Source of the DNA: Xenopus tropicalis
Taxonomy: Eukaryota > Chordata > Amphibia > Anura > Pipidae
Length of the DNA: 64,000 nucleotides
Reading direction: 5' to 3'
Assembly (NCBI RefSeq): GCF_000004195.4
Contig: NC_030677.2
Coordinates: forward strand, 176,192,019 to 176,256,018
The notes beneath the pieces were generated by a model, which saw only the letters and a program-made list of their open reading frames with translations, was not told where the DNA came from and made no database searches. Below are positions 48,245-61,189 of this stretch, in pieces (the first letter of the stretch is position 1; each line of letters starts with the position of its first letter). The position numbers were made by a program, and so were the translations under genes.

Positions 48245-49720
48245 TCTAGTCCCTAACAACCCATAACCCTATTATGAAAAAAACAAATGAATACATTAAC
48301 ATTCCATCTCACAGTTTATAAATCCCTGAGTGTTGTTGCTAGTTTACTCACCTGTGGTTCCAATAAGTTGCAAAAAGTCTGTTGAAGTGGTAAGTGCTGG
48401 GTAAGTCTGGACTTTTCTCTAAAAGTTTTTGAATATTGGGCATTACAAGAAGCATGTAGTTGATTTGCGTTGGCAGCATCTTGGTCATATCAAACATGTA
48501 TCAGATATGTGTGGGGTTTTGCTGCACTTAGCTATGAGCCATGTAATATTTGCCAGGCTGTTTTGTAATTGAAATGTTTTGTGGTGTTATTATATAATAA
48601 TAGTTGAGTTGCTTGAGGCATGTCCTGCCATCGTGAAAATGCCAGGTTTCTGGTTTATTTACTGTTTATGTTCTTATTACATTGTATATCTTGATTTTTT
48701 ATTTTTCCAGAAATGGTGTAAATATTAGTAAATATTATGCTTGTTCCTTTTATTGCTTTTTGGTTGAATCAGTCCCAGGCTGCCTTGAGCTTTAGTTTCA
48801 CACCAAAACTCGAAATATTGTAGGTACGATTCCCCAAGAAGTTAAAGGCTTCAAAATGTGTAATCTGGTCCTTCAAAAACTATGAATACATACCGTTTGT
48901 ATGCTGAAATCCAGCTGCATCATCTGAAATCCTGGCAGGGGAGGAGGGACTAAAACTTATTTTACAAATTGTAACAACTCCTCCACAGCTTACTTATTTT
49001 TTTATTGCAATCGCTTGTGCAGAGGAATGGGGGGTTTCGAGGATAGAGGCTGAAGGCAGGCTGAGGACAGACAACTACTGTTACATTTTTTTTTTGAGTC
49101 TCAATGTAGCCAGCCAGATCAGCAGGAGAACAGGGGGCCAGGCTTAGGTAACTGTTCCAAACCATATTATTACATTAAAAACCATGAAAAGGCTGCATAC
49201 TTAATTTTGTATTATTATGCACAGATGAGTCTATTTAGTAGCATAAATAGTAAATGTGCTCAGTCACTGGCTACTCATGCTTTGCTTTGAAAATGGAAGT
49301 GGTGTTTGTCAATTGCATTGATTAAGGTTATTGCTCTTAAAGGCTTTATGTTTCTTTAGAAGCCTCGTTTCTTTGATTTTTTTGCTACTTCAGCAAAGAG
49401 CCTCCTATAAAACGGAGGATTTCAGTGATCTGTCCTTTGTTCACTGCTGCCTTCCAAGTGTGTCTGATTTGAGTGCAGACATGGTCATGGCATTTCCAGC
49501 CCGGGACTGAGTTTAAATGTGATATGGAGGTCTTTGTTCTGTCGGTGATCTTTGGTGTCGCAGTTATATGGATACTTGCTTTGATCGGAAGCGTAGATAA
49601 AACTATTGTTTTATAGCAATACATATCCTCCAGGTTTCATTTCAGTTGCACCTGTAGATGTAGCAGCCACAGAAAGGAATGGTCCCTTACCCCCCGCAGG
49701 GTGCAGCTGGAAAAAAAAAA
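48245..49720. other. Non-coding stretch without recognised features
   Basis: No frame of interest, no repeat ends. A T-rich tract and ordinary A/T-rich DNA only. Confidence 0.55.
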
Positions 49721-49729
49721 GTTATCTTC

Positions 49730-50700
49730 TTTTATTAACCAGTATTTTGCAAAAATGACAGTACATATTGCCATTATGATTTCTTTGTTAGAAAACTCAG
49801 TGCATAAATTCTAATAACATCTGTAAAATGATGTGCCAGTCTTTTGAACAATTACAGAAACATATGGGGACTCAATTTACATATGCATGACAGCAAGTAA
49901 CATTAATCCCTGCAGATCCAGGAAACACACTTGCTATTCAAATCCCATGCCTTCAAAATAGCCCTTCAGTCCAATAACCACAGTTAATTGGCATCTAACT
50001 GACTGTATATTAAAAGACTTATATCTTTAAGTCTTGTGTCAACAGCATGTCATTACGACAGGCTTCCAGAGTCAGCATAAAAATTAATGTTGAAATATTG
50101 GAAGTCTTTTATGAAACTGAGAGTTCAAGCTCATTTGGATTAGAACCAGAGACAAAGAATCACAAACAATTCAATATAATGCTGTTAGAACTAAACACAT
50201 TCATTTCAAGTAAGTAGTTCCATCTCTTAACTTCAATATTTCTGTATTAGCCTGCAGCTCTTGGAAGACTGACAGTATTTATGCAGGATTTATGTAATTA
50301 ATAAATTGCTTTGTCTCATGGTTCTATGAGTAAAATGACAGAAAATATATGATCTCACTGTACAATGTGCCTGGATCGCAAAAGAATAAGACATATGTTA
50401 ATTAAAAGAACATTCCAGCCAGAGAGGCATTTTTCCTGTGGTTATTTGGACTTTATTGGGCAGCTGTACACTCCAGACATACATCAGACTTTCAGTACGT
50501 TTGGACCCTCTGTGTCATTGCTTAGATACTGAGATAATCACATTTAGGTTTAAAAAGGCAAGACTTCAGTATTTTAATTTCTGATACAGCATCTGATATC
50601 AAACAGAATTCTCAAGAGATTGAAATGTTGCTTCCAATTTACAAGTGAAAAAGTCACAGAAATAGAAACTGCTGGCAATTCTAAATCCTGATTGGTTTTT
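49730..50700. promoter_or_regulatory. Candidate conserved non-coding element B
   Basis: Nearly 1 kb free of transposon ends and simple repeats, of even texture, with octamer-like ATTTACATATGCATGAC and several TAAT cores (AACCACAGTTAATTGGC, AAAATTAATGTTG). It sits between MITE-rich blocks. A regulatory role is a guess from texture. Confidence 0.3.
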
Positions 50701-50712
50701 GTCAGCATCTGT

Positions 50713-50890
50713 TACAGTTAGGGTCGTTTAGGAACACTGGGTAAATTTGGCCATGGGCTGTAACCCATGGCAACCAGTCAAAAGAATTAATCGTTCTACC
50801 TACAGCTGGCTGAGAAAAGCCAATCACTGATTCGTTGCTACGGGTTACTGCTCATGGGCAAATCTGCCCAGTGTTAATAAATGAGTCCCA
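50713..50890. mobile_element. Small MITE, inverted ends around CCATGGGCTGTAACCCATGGCAACC
   Basis: GGAACACTGGGTAAATTTGG at the left pairs with CAAATCTGCCCAGTGTTAAT at the right. GTAACCCATGGCAACCAGTC pairs with GTTGCTACGGGTTAC. A half copy is at 57621-57675 and another is split by hAT copy 2. Confidence 0.8.
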
Positions 50891-51952
50891 ATGTCGTTTT
50901 CAGTTGGTAACACCATGCAAGTGGGAACAGGCATTCAGTTCCTATACATTAGGATGATGTTTACCAGAAACTGCAAGAATCTTCCTCAGATTATTCTTCT
51001 GGATATCATCAGCCTTAGCTCATGTAACAAACCACCCGTTCCACTTTTGGTATGGAGCGTATGCAGTTCAGCAGAATATAGGCTTATGCGCGTGCATCTC
51101 AAGAATATGAAATGAAGTTAATGTTGGAGGCCCACTCATCATTATTGACCATACAAAGTCTGTCAGTATTTGGTTTTGTGGTTGAATTTGTGCTCATTAG
51201 TCAGCATTTTTGGCCAGCAATTAATTCATTGCTACCTTTCCTTACTATCTTTTAGGGCAGGATTAAACTCTACCTTAAACTCTACCATAAATAGGGTGCC
51301 ACCCAGCTGGCAATCAGTTTGCATTGGGAAGCTTTTATGGTATTGGTGGTAGACAGTGGGCAACGTGGTATTTAATTGTGTCTTGCCTCCATCTTATGGA
51401 TTCCAAGTCATCAAGGAAATTAAAATTCTGTCTTTGGCACATAGTGCGATTTATTCACCAGTATGGCATGGTTTACCCTGTTATCAAACTAGCAAGTTGC
51501 ATCCAACATGTTTGCATTAAACAGAACTCTTAAAGCCGTAGCAAATCTCAGACTGTAGTCATTTGTGTTCTTCTTGGATCAGCAAAAGAATCTCCATAAC
51601 GCATTCACATGTACCTTGTTTGGTACTATATGAAAAAGCATTTATCTGAGCAATTAAACAGACAGGAAAGGTAGCCGCATGGTTACAAATGAGTCATGTT
51701 GTGCTTGTTTAATAAATGACCCCATTATGGTGTAGGCAACCTTCACAGAATCTTTTTCTTTTAATCTTAATAATTAATGCACTTTCAAATAATTAGTTTA
51801 AAAACTGACATCCATTTAGTTTCATGTGAAATTTGGCAAATTTGGATGCAGTTGGATAGGTCAGACAAGAATTGCAATTTCACACTATGACAAAGGAACA
51901 AGGTCACATAAACATAGATTTCATTTTGCGATTATTTTTGTGGTATGGGCTT

Positions 51953-52441
51953 TTAAAGGAGAAGGAAAATCATTTTGGCATTTTACTGCCAATAGATTCA
52001 CCACATTAGTGCCACCTGATTGCTATATTTATTCTGCAGGAAGCTTTACTGTACCTCAGTAAAGAAGTTCCCTCTGTTTGTTTAAGATTGCAGCTGCCAT
52101 TTTAGATTGGTCTTTGTAGCTTCCTTCTGCAGCTCTAGCCATTAGTAACTCAGATCACACATTCCTAAGGGTGGGGGGAGTGCGTTTTATGAGTTCTTAT
52201 GGGGGGGGGCAGGATAAGGGAGAGAGGAGTGAGCTGCGCAGACTCTAGCCCAGGGAATGAATGATTTTTCTGAGAGAGGAAGTCAGATACCGAAGAACAG
52301 GTTTAAAAAAAAGAAGACAAGAAATCCTGTGTTTCTTTTTTTAGAGGACTCAGTGCTACTTTTCTGTGAGTACTTATGGCTGTATTTACATAGACCTTTC
52401 TGATAAAGCTTACTTAGTTTTAACCTTTCCTTCTCCTTTAA
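51953..52441. mobile_element. T2-family MITE, TTAAAGGAGAAGGAAA ends
   Basis: TTAAAGGAGAAGGAAAATCA at the left and CCTTTCCTTCTCCTTTAA at the right, TTAA flush on both sides; this fits TTAAAGGRR exactly. The interior holds a G run (52201-52210) and no frame. Confidence 0.88.
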
Positions 52442-52832
52442 TGACTATCCAGCTGTCTCCCTGTCCATGTCAGTGATCTGTATTCAGCACTCTCTGCAGT
52501 TCCTGTGACTATTTCACTATTGCAAATTGGAACCAACATTTCAGTCTCTTAAAAAAAGCTGTCTGATCTCAGATGCTGCCGCACATTTATGAATGTAATT
52601 TAATTATTTCAATACCTAAGCAATGACACAGCAAATAGTGTAGAAAATAAGATCAGCGGACGGTGAAATGCTAAAGCAGAAATGTCGCTTAACAGATCTA
52701 GACGTAGCAGTGTACATGTTATACCCTCATTATTTTACTGACTGATGCCAGAATGCACCATGGATACCCCTGGTGTGTAGTCTTCACCACAGATGGTTCA
52801 GACTTCAACAGGAGAAGATATCTAACCACATA

Positions 52833-53495
52833 CAGGTATTGGACCCCTTATCTGGAAACCCATTATCAAGAAAGTTATTATTATTATTATGGAAAGGCCA
52901 TCTCCCATAGATTCCATTTTAATCAAATAATTACAATTTTTTTTAAATTATTTCCTTTTTCTCTGTAATAATAAAACAGTACCTGTACTTGATCCCAACT
53001 AAGATATAATTACCCCTTATTGGGGCAGAACAGCCCTATTGGGTTTATTTAATGGTTAAATGATTCCCTTTTCTCTGTAATAATAAAACAGTACCTGTAC
53101 TTGATCCAAACTAAGATATAATTACCCCTTATTGGGGGCAGAACAGCCCTATTGGGTTTATTTAATGGTTCCCTTTTCTCTGTAATAATAAAACAGTACC
53201 TGTACTTGATCCCAACTAAGATATAATTACCCCTTATTGGGGGCAGAACAGCCCTATTGGGTTTATTTAATGGTTAAATGATTCCCTTTTCTCTGTAATA
53301 ATAAAACAGTACCTGTACTTGATCCCAACTAAGATATAATTAATCCTTATTTGAGCCAAAACAAGCCTATTGGGTTTGATTACTGTTTAAATAATTTTCT
53401 TAGCAGACTTAAGGTAGGAGATTCAAATTACGGAAAGACCGCTTATGCGGAAAACCCCAGGTCCCGAGCATTCTGGATAACGGGTCCCATACCTG
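52833..53495. mobile_element. CAGGTAT-family MITE with internal fourfold duplication, TA duplication
   Basis: CAGGTATTGGACCCCTTATC at the left, GATAACGGGTCCCATACCTG at the right, TA outside both. It is about twice the length of its relatives because a middle block is present four times (52961-53400). Confidence 0.9.
52961..53400. repeat. Tandem block of 105-113 bp, 4 units, inside a MITE
   Basis: Units begin CTCTGTAATAATAAAACAGT at 52961, 53073, 53178 and 53291. The second unit lacks AAATGATT at its end, giving 105 rather than about 112 bp. In other copies this block occurs once. Confidence 0.93.
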
Positions 53496-53567
53496 TACAA
53501 GTATGGGATTAAAGTACACTTAATATGTATGGAGATGTAAAAGCTACAATTAGCTTAGCAACCCTAA

Positions 53568-54096
53568 GGGGCTGATTTACTAACCCACGAATCCGACCCG
53601 AATTGGAAAAGTTCCGACTTGAAAACGAACATTTTGCGACTTTTTCGTATGTTTTGCGATTTTTTCGGATTCTTTACGAATTTTTCGTTACCAATACGAT
53701 TTTTGCGTAAAAACGCGAGTTTTTCGTATCCATTACGAAAGTTGCGTAAAAAGTTGCGCTTTTTTCGTAGCGTTAAAACTTACGCGAAAAGTTGCGCATT
53801 TTTCGTAGCGTTAAAACTTAAAAGGTGCAAAGTTTCGCGTAAGTTTTAACGCTACGAAAAAAGCGCAACTTTTTGCGCAAGTTTTAACGCTACGAAAAAT
53901 CGCCAGATTTTACGCAACTTTCGTAATGGCTACGAAAAACTTGCGTTTTTACGCAAATTTCGTATTGGTAACGAAAAATTTGTAAAGAATCCGAAAAAAT
54001 CGCAAAAAATACGAAAAAATCGCAAAATACCGATCATTACGAAAAAAACGCAATCGGACTCATTTCGACCCGTTCGTGGGTAAGTAAATCAGCCCC
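53568..54096. mobile_element. GGGGC-ended MITE, long CpG-rich hairpin, TAA duplication
   Basis: GGGGCTGATTTACTAACCCA at the left, GGGTAAGTAAATCAGCCCC at the right, TAA on both sides (53565-53567, 54097-54099). The two halves of about 260 bp pair almost throughout (TTTTTCGTAGCGTTAAAACT with AGTTTTAACGCTACGAAAAA). The frames inside are artefacts. Confidence 0.9.
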
Positions 54097-54889
54097 TAAC
54101 ACTTATTAAGTATCATTTGAAATCACAGTAAATGCTTTACATGTAACTATGGTTTCTTCCAATAACTTGGCCTGAGATGAGGAAAATGAACTGTGCCAGC
54201 AGTCTGCTGCACCGAACCCATGTTATATTAGCATGGCTAAAAATGTATCTGTTGGACCTGTCATCACTCGGCAGATGCTGAATGCTGAATACAATGGATG
54301 CCCAGAGAGCATTGTTTGAGGATACCTTCATCAGGGTCAGGATTATATCAGCATGTGGGTCTGTTCAGCTTACATACATACATAGTCCACCTGATTTACA
54401 TTCCATTGCTCTTTGTGGTATTATTACTATTTAGCACTGACATATTCTGTTAAACTTTATTATAAGACATCATTTACATGTTGTACAGAGTAGCCCCAAT
54501 GTCCTTATTAGCACAATGTAATTCATTTTAAACATAATCTTCATGAGGTAAGCCTCCACTAACGATAATAATTAGGGTCTAAAGGGGCAAATGCCATCAA
54601 AGGTAAAATGCACTGGATTCTAGAGGAACCCTAAGCCCCAAACGTATGCAGGATGTGTGCGCTTACAATATCTTCCCATTTGTTAGAAGTTAAGGGAGAT
54701 TAGTGTGGAGAAGTAATTAATTGAATATCTTAAGTAATATCCAACCCTGTTGGCCCTTGTAAAAATGATTGTAATCGCCCCCATTTTGTTTGTCCAAAAT
54801 TTCTAAGCTAAGTGCAGTTTAAATATCTGTTTAGCTCAGTGGCCCACCCACATAGAAATACATGCAAAAGGACAATAAGCACACACATA

Positions 54890-55617
54890 GGGGCACATTT
54901 ACTATGCAAGTTTGAGGAAAAAAAACTATTTTTTTTTTTTACTTACTAGATATTTTCAATATTTACGAATGGGTTTCTGCCAGTACTTGATTTTTCTTGT
55001 TTCTGAAATTTTCCCAAAAATTTGAGTTTTTCGAAAATAACTCCCATAATTCATGATTTATTAATGTTTAGTTAACTTTTTTCTTGTCAAAAATTTTTTG
55101 GCAGATTTGATCTGTCGAGTACCATTGAGTCCTATAGAGGAATAGAATAGTCAGTGACAGCCTGTCCTTGACACATTTCCAAGGAGAAATTAATCCCCTC
55201 ATTGTTTTCTATTTCATGCATTTTCAAGTGAAACTTAAACACCATATTGTTTTCCAAGAATGAGCGCCAATGCTCCTATAATGGCTGCTGGAGCAGCTCC
55301 TGTTTGGGAAAAATAAAGAGTATACCTTATTTATGAAAAAAATCCGAATATAAACTGAAAAGTGTAGAAAAACGCAAATACCTAATTTTTAATGGGGTGC
55401 AAAGCTCAAGAAAAGCTCAAATTGACTAAATAGTTACAATTTAAACTAGGACGGCTCCTATTGACTTCTATGACCTTGCAAGCTTTTACTTGCAGATGTT
55501 TTACATTAGAATTTTTTCTTTTTTTTGCTTAATAAATATAGAAAATTCAAGTTCATGATTTTTACTACAAAAAATAAGAATCACAGAAAAAAATACAAAT
55601 GTAGATAAATCTGCCCC
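54890..55617. mobile_element. GGGGC-ended MITE, eroded
   Basis: GGGGCACATTTACTATGC at the left, AGATAAATCTGCCCC at the right, a TA at each side. The interior is A/T-rich and diverged, with CCATTGAGTCCTATAG near 55122 recalling the 52-bp unit. Confidence 0.65.
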
Positions 55618-56229
55618 TATCAGATTTTGAAATCATAATTAAAGCAAAAACATTTGCATTGTGGCAAAAATTCATATTTAAGCACTGATAAACCACCCAC
55701 TTAGAGTCTAGGGCCCCTTGTTTTTCTTGCAATAGATTGTGAGCTGTGGGTCGACTGCCCTCTATATGTAAGTTCATTTTTCTCTATTATACCACACTGA
55801 ATAAACATTTGTAATCTATATAAGTGTGAAATATCTAATAATAAAATAGGTCACCATTGCAGAGTGCAGTGCTTTCTATAAACAGACATGCCCTGATCTT
55901 CTGCGTGTCCTCTAAAAATATCATAATATATTAGAGACTTTTTTATACCAGGTGCTCGAGCAGTGAAATATTTTTTTAGTCAGAGTCTGCAGTCTGTCAG
56001 ACTATAATGAATGACATTATGACTGCCGTGTTTGTGCTGCAAAGTCCCTTCATACAAAGCGCTTTCATTAAAACTCCTGGGAAAAAGGCGCAAGCACAAA
56101 CATTTTTCAAGCTCAGTAAATGCCACAAGAATCTGTCAGTTCAGACACATCAGTGTTACCTCTACTCATGTATGTCAGTAGCTCAGTCAGGCAGTTATAT
56201 GGTGCTACAGTAAGGCATTGTTGGAAGGC

Positions 56230-56480
56230 TGCCCCACATCCCTACGTCTCAACAAGGTCATGGAACTTAGGCCCTTAATAATTCAACATCATTAATTAGA
56301 TCGCAGAGGAAAGGGGATTAGAAGAGATACACAGTGTGAATGTTAGTGCAGATAATAATTTGTCTGCAGCTGCTCTTGTTTTCAGACACTCTCAGTGTAT
56401 CAGTGACCTATTTTATAATGAGAGCCAATGTAACAGATAAATACATTAAAAGAATGCAGGTTAGAATTCTGGTGGGATAA
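56230..56480. promoter_or_regulatory. Candidate conserved non-coding element C
   Basis: A repeat-free block with TTAATTAGAT (56292-56301), a second TAAT core in AGATAATAATTTG, and an E-box-like CAGCTG, in even-textured sequence. Neither frame nor transposon. Function is inferred. Confidence 0.3.
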
Positions 56481-56774
56481 ATGTGTTGTCTTAAATATAA
56501 GGATGTATCAGTAGTGTGTGTGTGTGTGTGACACCGATAACATGTGTGCCAACCTTGTCTAAAGTTGCTTCACAGGCAGTTGGGCAGAGATTGTACCAGT
56601 AGTATATATAACATATGTGTCATTTCATGCATATCAGATGCCAAATGATGATGAGGGTTTCTTACTTGGTCAAATATTGTCTCACATTCAGTGAGAGGGA
56701 CCTGATAACATTGGGTGGGAGATTGCAGGTCATGGCATAGTGGAGGGGTGCCCAGAAATATTTGATTGTTTGTA

Positions 56775-57107
56775 CAGGTATGGAATCCCTTATCCGGAAA
56801 CCCGTTATCCAGAAAGTTCCAAATCGCAGAAAGGCCATCTCCCATAGACACCATTATAAGCAAATAATTCAAATTTTTAAAAATCATTTCCTTTTTCTCT
56901 GTAATAATAAAACAGAACTTTGTACTTGATCCCAACTAAGGTATAATTTATACTTATTGGAGGCAAAACAAGTACGCTGCATTGGGTTTATTCAATATTT
57001 AAATGATTTTTATCAGAGCTCAAATTATGGAGATCCAAATTACGGAAAGATCCCTTATCCAGAAGACACCAGGTCCTGAGCATTCGGCATAACAGATCCC
57101 ATACCTG
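56775..57107. mobile_element. CAGGTAT-family MITE, TA duplication
   Basis: CAGGTATGGAATCCCTTATC at the left and GATCCCATACCTG at the right, TA outside both. It keeps the block order of 25301-25627 with moderate divergence. Confidence 0.87.
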
Positions 57108-57620
57108 TATTATTTTGACTTTTATAGAAATGAAAAAAATGCCAAGTATCAGTGATACAAAGTGATTTCTATCATCCATAGGGGAATGTTATTATAATTT
57201 TAACAAAAAGAAGAATTTTACTTTGTAGTTATATCATATAGCCATAGAGTGTTTAGGCATACCAACCTGTTAAGGCAACTCTTTTTTGGTAAGTAATAGC
57301 GGCTTGATATATGATGCCCCTAATGATGTGACTGCAACTTGTGTACCATTTACATGGTTTGCCTCCAGACTATTGCATAGCAGCATGTGCAAGGTTTTAT
57401 GGTGAAGTGCTGTAGATGCAATTACACTATAATGCTGCATTGTGGGTAAAAAAACATGGTGGACTGAACCAATAATTATCAATAGTGATGAGTGAATTTA
57501 TTTGCCAGGCATGGATTTGCTGAGAAATTCCGCATTTCGCCGTTGGCATTTTTTTTTCTAGAAAAAAATTTGCAGTGTAAGAAAAAAGTTGTGGGCATGT
57601 CAAAAAAAAGTTGTGCAGTA

Positions 57621-57675
57621 GTTACTATGGTTACTGCCCATAGGCAAATTTGCCCAGTGTTAATAAATGAGCCCC
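57621..57675. mobile_element. Half copy of the 50713-type MITE
   Basis: GGTTACTGCCCATAGGCAAA then TTTGCCCAGTGTTAATAAAT match one end of 50713-50890. The other half is missing. Confidence 0.65.
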
Positions 57676-57854
57676 AGTGTTTTTAGTTCATATATAAGAA
57701 TATATTAACAGGGCTCAAAGGCCATACGTGGCTCTCTACAGAACTGTAACATAAAAGCATATAAAATAGTACACAAAATCTGTAGGTGTTTATCTGTAGG
57801 TGTTATTCATATACACATATAACATGTACAGATAAAAAAATCACTTTATGACCT

Positions 57855-58190
57855 TCAAAGTGATACTGACACTAAAAAACAACTCTTCAAAATATGTGAT
57901 TAGTTTTTGCTGATAGGGCTGCTGTAAGTAATTGTTACTTAAGTTCCTAAACCTGACTGTTTTGCCAACCTGGCTGTCCCTTCTCAGCCTGTCAGTTATA
58001 GCTTCTAATGCTAACGGCCTCCTGCTGCACAAATATGGCAGCCCCCTCATAGAGGACCATGGGGGATTGGAAAGCTAAGGTAAAAGCATTGGGCAAATAC
58101 TTTTAAGGCAAAAAATATAAATAGCATGCAAAGACAATTTTATGATAGATAAAAAAAAACGTTTCATTTCTGGTGTCAGTATCTCTTTAA
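57855..58190. mobile_element. T2-like MITE (GTGATACTGACACTA / CAGTATCTCTTTAA)
   Basis: Inverted ends CAAAGTGATACTGACACT and TGTCAGTATCTCTTTAA; only the right end keeps a full TTAA. A truncated relative is at 30115-30260. Confidence 0.7.
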
Positions 58191-58579
58191 GCCCCAGTCT
58201 AGAACTGCACACAAAAGTGGAGGCCTTGCAAGGCTTTTATATAGTTATAAGTTGACAACATCTCTGGGGAGGTGTGAGCTTGGAATACATAGTTTAAACA
58301 CCTATATATTAAATACTGTATTTAAAATACATACCTTTTCAGAGAACAATGAGGTAGAAATCCTGTAGAAAAATTGTAATGCTGATTTCAGATTGTGGTG
58401 TATTCTCTATGAATAGAACCTCGTGCAGCTCATGTTGTGCAAGTGAGATATGGGAGGTGAGTGGGATGTAGGCAGGAGTGTCCCACTGCTACACAGGAAA
58501 TGCACAGTGCAAGGCTATAAAGATTTCAGAACCTACATAATGGCTTATGCACATTTAACCAGGGTTCCACTTAAAAGGG

Positions 58580-59250
58580 GATGCCTGATAACCTTAATTT
58601 AATAGTCTGCTAACCTCTGTTAAATGTTAAACGTTTAACATTATAGTTTCATTGTGGCAGACAGTCTCTCGGTTACTAGACTAGACTAACAATTTAAGTA
58701 CAAATACATTTGTTTTATTCTCATGGACCATTAAGTCATTCTAAATTGCAAACAAATAAATATTTAATAAAGGAAAAACAAGCAGCACAGAAAGCAATTA
58801 AAGGAAGACTAAGTATTTTATTTTAATGAATAGATATGGCTACAAATTCTAATCAGCACCTTGTTGTAATTACAGGCATGCCGTGCGCATAAATATTTGA
58901 AACCAATTCTTTTCAAACCAGCCCTTTGGGAAGAGCTAACAAGTCAGAATTCGAAGGGAACTGTATCCTATTTATAAGCAATGGTTATCTTCCATTTATT
59001 TCCCTTAATTAGATTGTAAATAATGTTCAGAGAGTTCCAACTCAATATATTTATATTTAAGTTCAAGTGTGAGCTGCTGTATTGCTTATTTTTCTATGGT
59101 TCCATGTTTTACATTGATCTTAGTTTGTCCATATGAATTTCTTTACTAATGGTAGCTCCAACACATACAGTTACTGCAGATATTATTTTTTTAAAGGCTG
59201 TCTAATGCCAAAAGAGTCTAACCTGAGCATGAAGCAGAAAGAAGCACTCA
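58580..59250. promoter_or_regulatory. Candidate conserved non-coding element D
   Basis: About 650 bp without repeat ends. Holds TTAATTAGAT (59005-59014), GTTAAACGTTTAAC (a short palindrome near 58627), a CATAAATATTTG tract and AGCAATTAAAGG. Even texture and homeodomain-type cores suggest regulatory DNA. Not provable here. Confidence 0.3.
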
Positions 59251-59329
59251 AGCCTGAACTTCTTTAGGGACAAAATAAAGCAACATGTGATTGAGAATTG
59301 CTGTTTCAGCTGTGTTCAGACACTAAAAG

Positions 59330-60030
59330 GAAAAGGTGTAAGACATTTTACTGGGTCTGTTGGAAGTTCCCCCTGCACTCCAATCTTGGCATGCATCCGC
59401 AATACTCGAATCGGCGTTGTTTGGAACATAAGTGCCATTTGCGTTCCAAGGAATGTCAACTTGACACGCACGCTTGATTGCATGATTGCGTGATTGCGTA
59501 ATTAATTCACCATGTTTGCCACCCATTCCCTGACACTAAACAAGCAAAAGCCAAAACAAGCCTTAGGGACTCAAGTACTCAGTTATCAAGTCCTGATCTT
59601 GTGCCTGGTGTTCTTTTCTGTTCTGAGCTTCAAGTTGTGACCACTGACTGACCATCATTTAAGAACCTCTGCTGCCTGCCCTGACCCAGACCTGTAGCCA
59701 TTCTTCTATCTTTACCCTGGTACTTCACTACTTGGACCCCTGGCCTCTCCACTGCTGTACCTTCTGTCCCTAACCTCATTTAGCCTTCAGCTAGTGTGAG
59801 ATGCTTGTGGGTCTTACTTGTTCTGTCCTTCTCATCCTGACAGTATACGAAGCCATGGATTAAGAGGAAGACCCATCTCCTCCTGCTACTTTGACCCAGC
59901 CAATCCCAGCCCACACTCACACTGTCCAGGGGCTATTACCAAGTCCAGGATCCATTACAAACATCCACTTTCCTGCTCTTATCTCCAGGCCAACTGTTCT
60001 GCCTCTGCCTGTCATTGCAGCTGCTGATCG
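59330..60030. other. CT-rich stretch, possibly an old retroelement remnant
   Basis: From about 59580 the plus strand becomes pyrimidine-rich with repeated CCTGCC, CTGACC and CTTCTGT words, of the kind seen in frog LTR or retroelement debris. I find no LTR ends or reverse-transcriptase frame. It may be unrelated sequence. Confidence 0.25.
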
Positions 60031-61189
60031 CATTGCCTAATAATTTTTAGGGAATTACAGTACTTTCAGAAACTTCATGAATGCTTGCCAGCTTCTGTTT
60101 ATGCTTGAGACACAGGCACAGACAAGTGACACAGAACAAGTTATAGTAAGAAGTTATTATCTTGCTGTTACAATCTTGTCACTTGAGGAAGCATTGAGAA
60201 ACCTCTGCAAATTAAGCAGCTCTCAAATATTAGCACCGCCTTGGCCTTTCTTCCACTTTAAAAGATGAGCTTGCGTGAGTTGGAATCCCAGCTTTTTTGG
60301 AAGAACTTTTCAATGCTTGAGGGCAAAAAGAGCTGAAAAAGCAGGTCAATTCTATCTCTCCTTGTTTTGGTTTAGTTATTTAAACTGAAACAGGGGCCTT
60401 AACTTCTTCTGAAATGGAATCAATGCAGGTTGGAACTCTTCGTCCTTCTTTGTCTCTCGAAGAACAACTATGTTGCAGAGGGCTAAACCTTTGTCTTTTT
60501 TTGTGGCCTGCATTATTTTAACCTTTCTAAACTGTAAAAGATGATCATTCATATCATATACAAATTATTTTATCAGCTGAAAATATCTTTTTTATGTATT
60601 TGAATAAAAATTACCTATTGGACAAATGCAGAACGCTGACTTTGATGCCAAAATGCTTGTGAGTATTTTGGCACTGAGGTCTGGCTGTCACCACAGCCTT
60701 TTCCATTCATGAGAATTTGGAGCAATAACAGGGGGGTGTTTCAGCCAGAAAGCAACAGCAGTCAAAACACCCCATGTTCCATAACCCTTGGGGCATCGCA
60801 AACACAGCACTCCGTTACTCTCTCCATATTGCTTTACATACAGTTGAATGGAATACACCATGAGTTAGCTGATGCCTGGGAGTAACCAAAAGTTTTTTTT
60901 ATCTTACTCCCCCTTTTGGGGAGATTCTTTTTATTTCATTTCTTACTGCATTTATTTTGTTTTTAAAACATCTAAAATAAAAAGCTTTCCAAATAAAACC
61001 TGGTGAGCTTTTGATTTTGATTTTTTTAGATAAAAATATTTCCATCTACAAAAAAAGGATGGGAAAAAAATTAAACAAGCAACTCAAAATATGCAAATAA
61101 AAAAAACTCTCTTTTTTTTAATCCAATCCTAACCCTCAATTAATGATAAATTAGAAAATGTATTATTTTATTCATAACATTAAAAACAA

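Noticed and set aside
53619..53849. 76-residue frame rich in Phe and Arg
   Set aside because: Lies within the hairpin MITE at 53568-54096 and reflects TTTTTCG words.
59330..60030. Possible LTR retroelement
   Set aside because: No paired LTR ends, primer site or polymerase frame could be found, so only a weak note is kept in the features.
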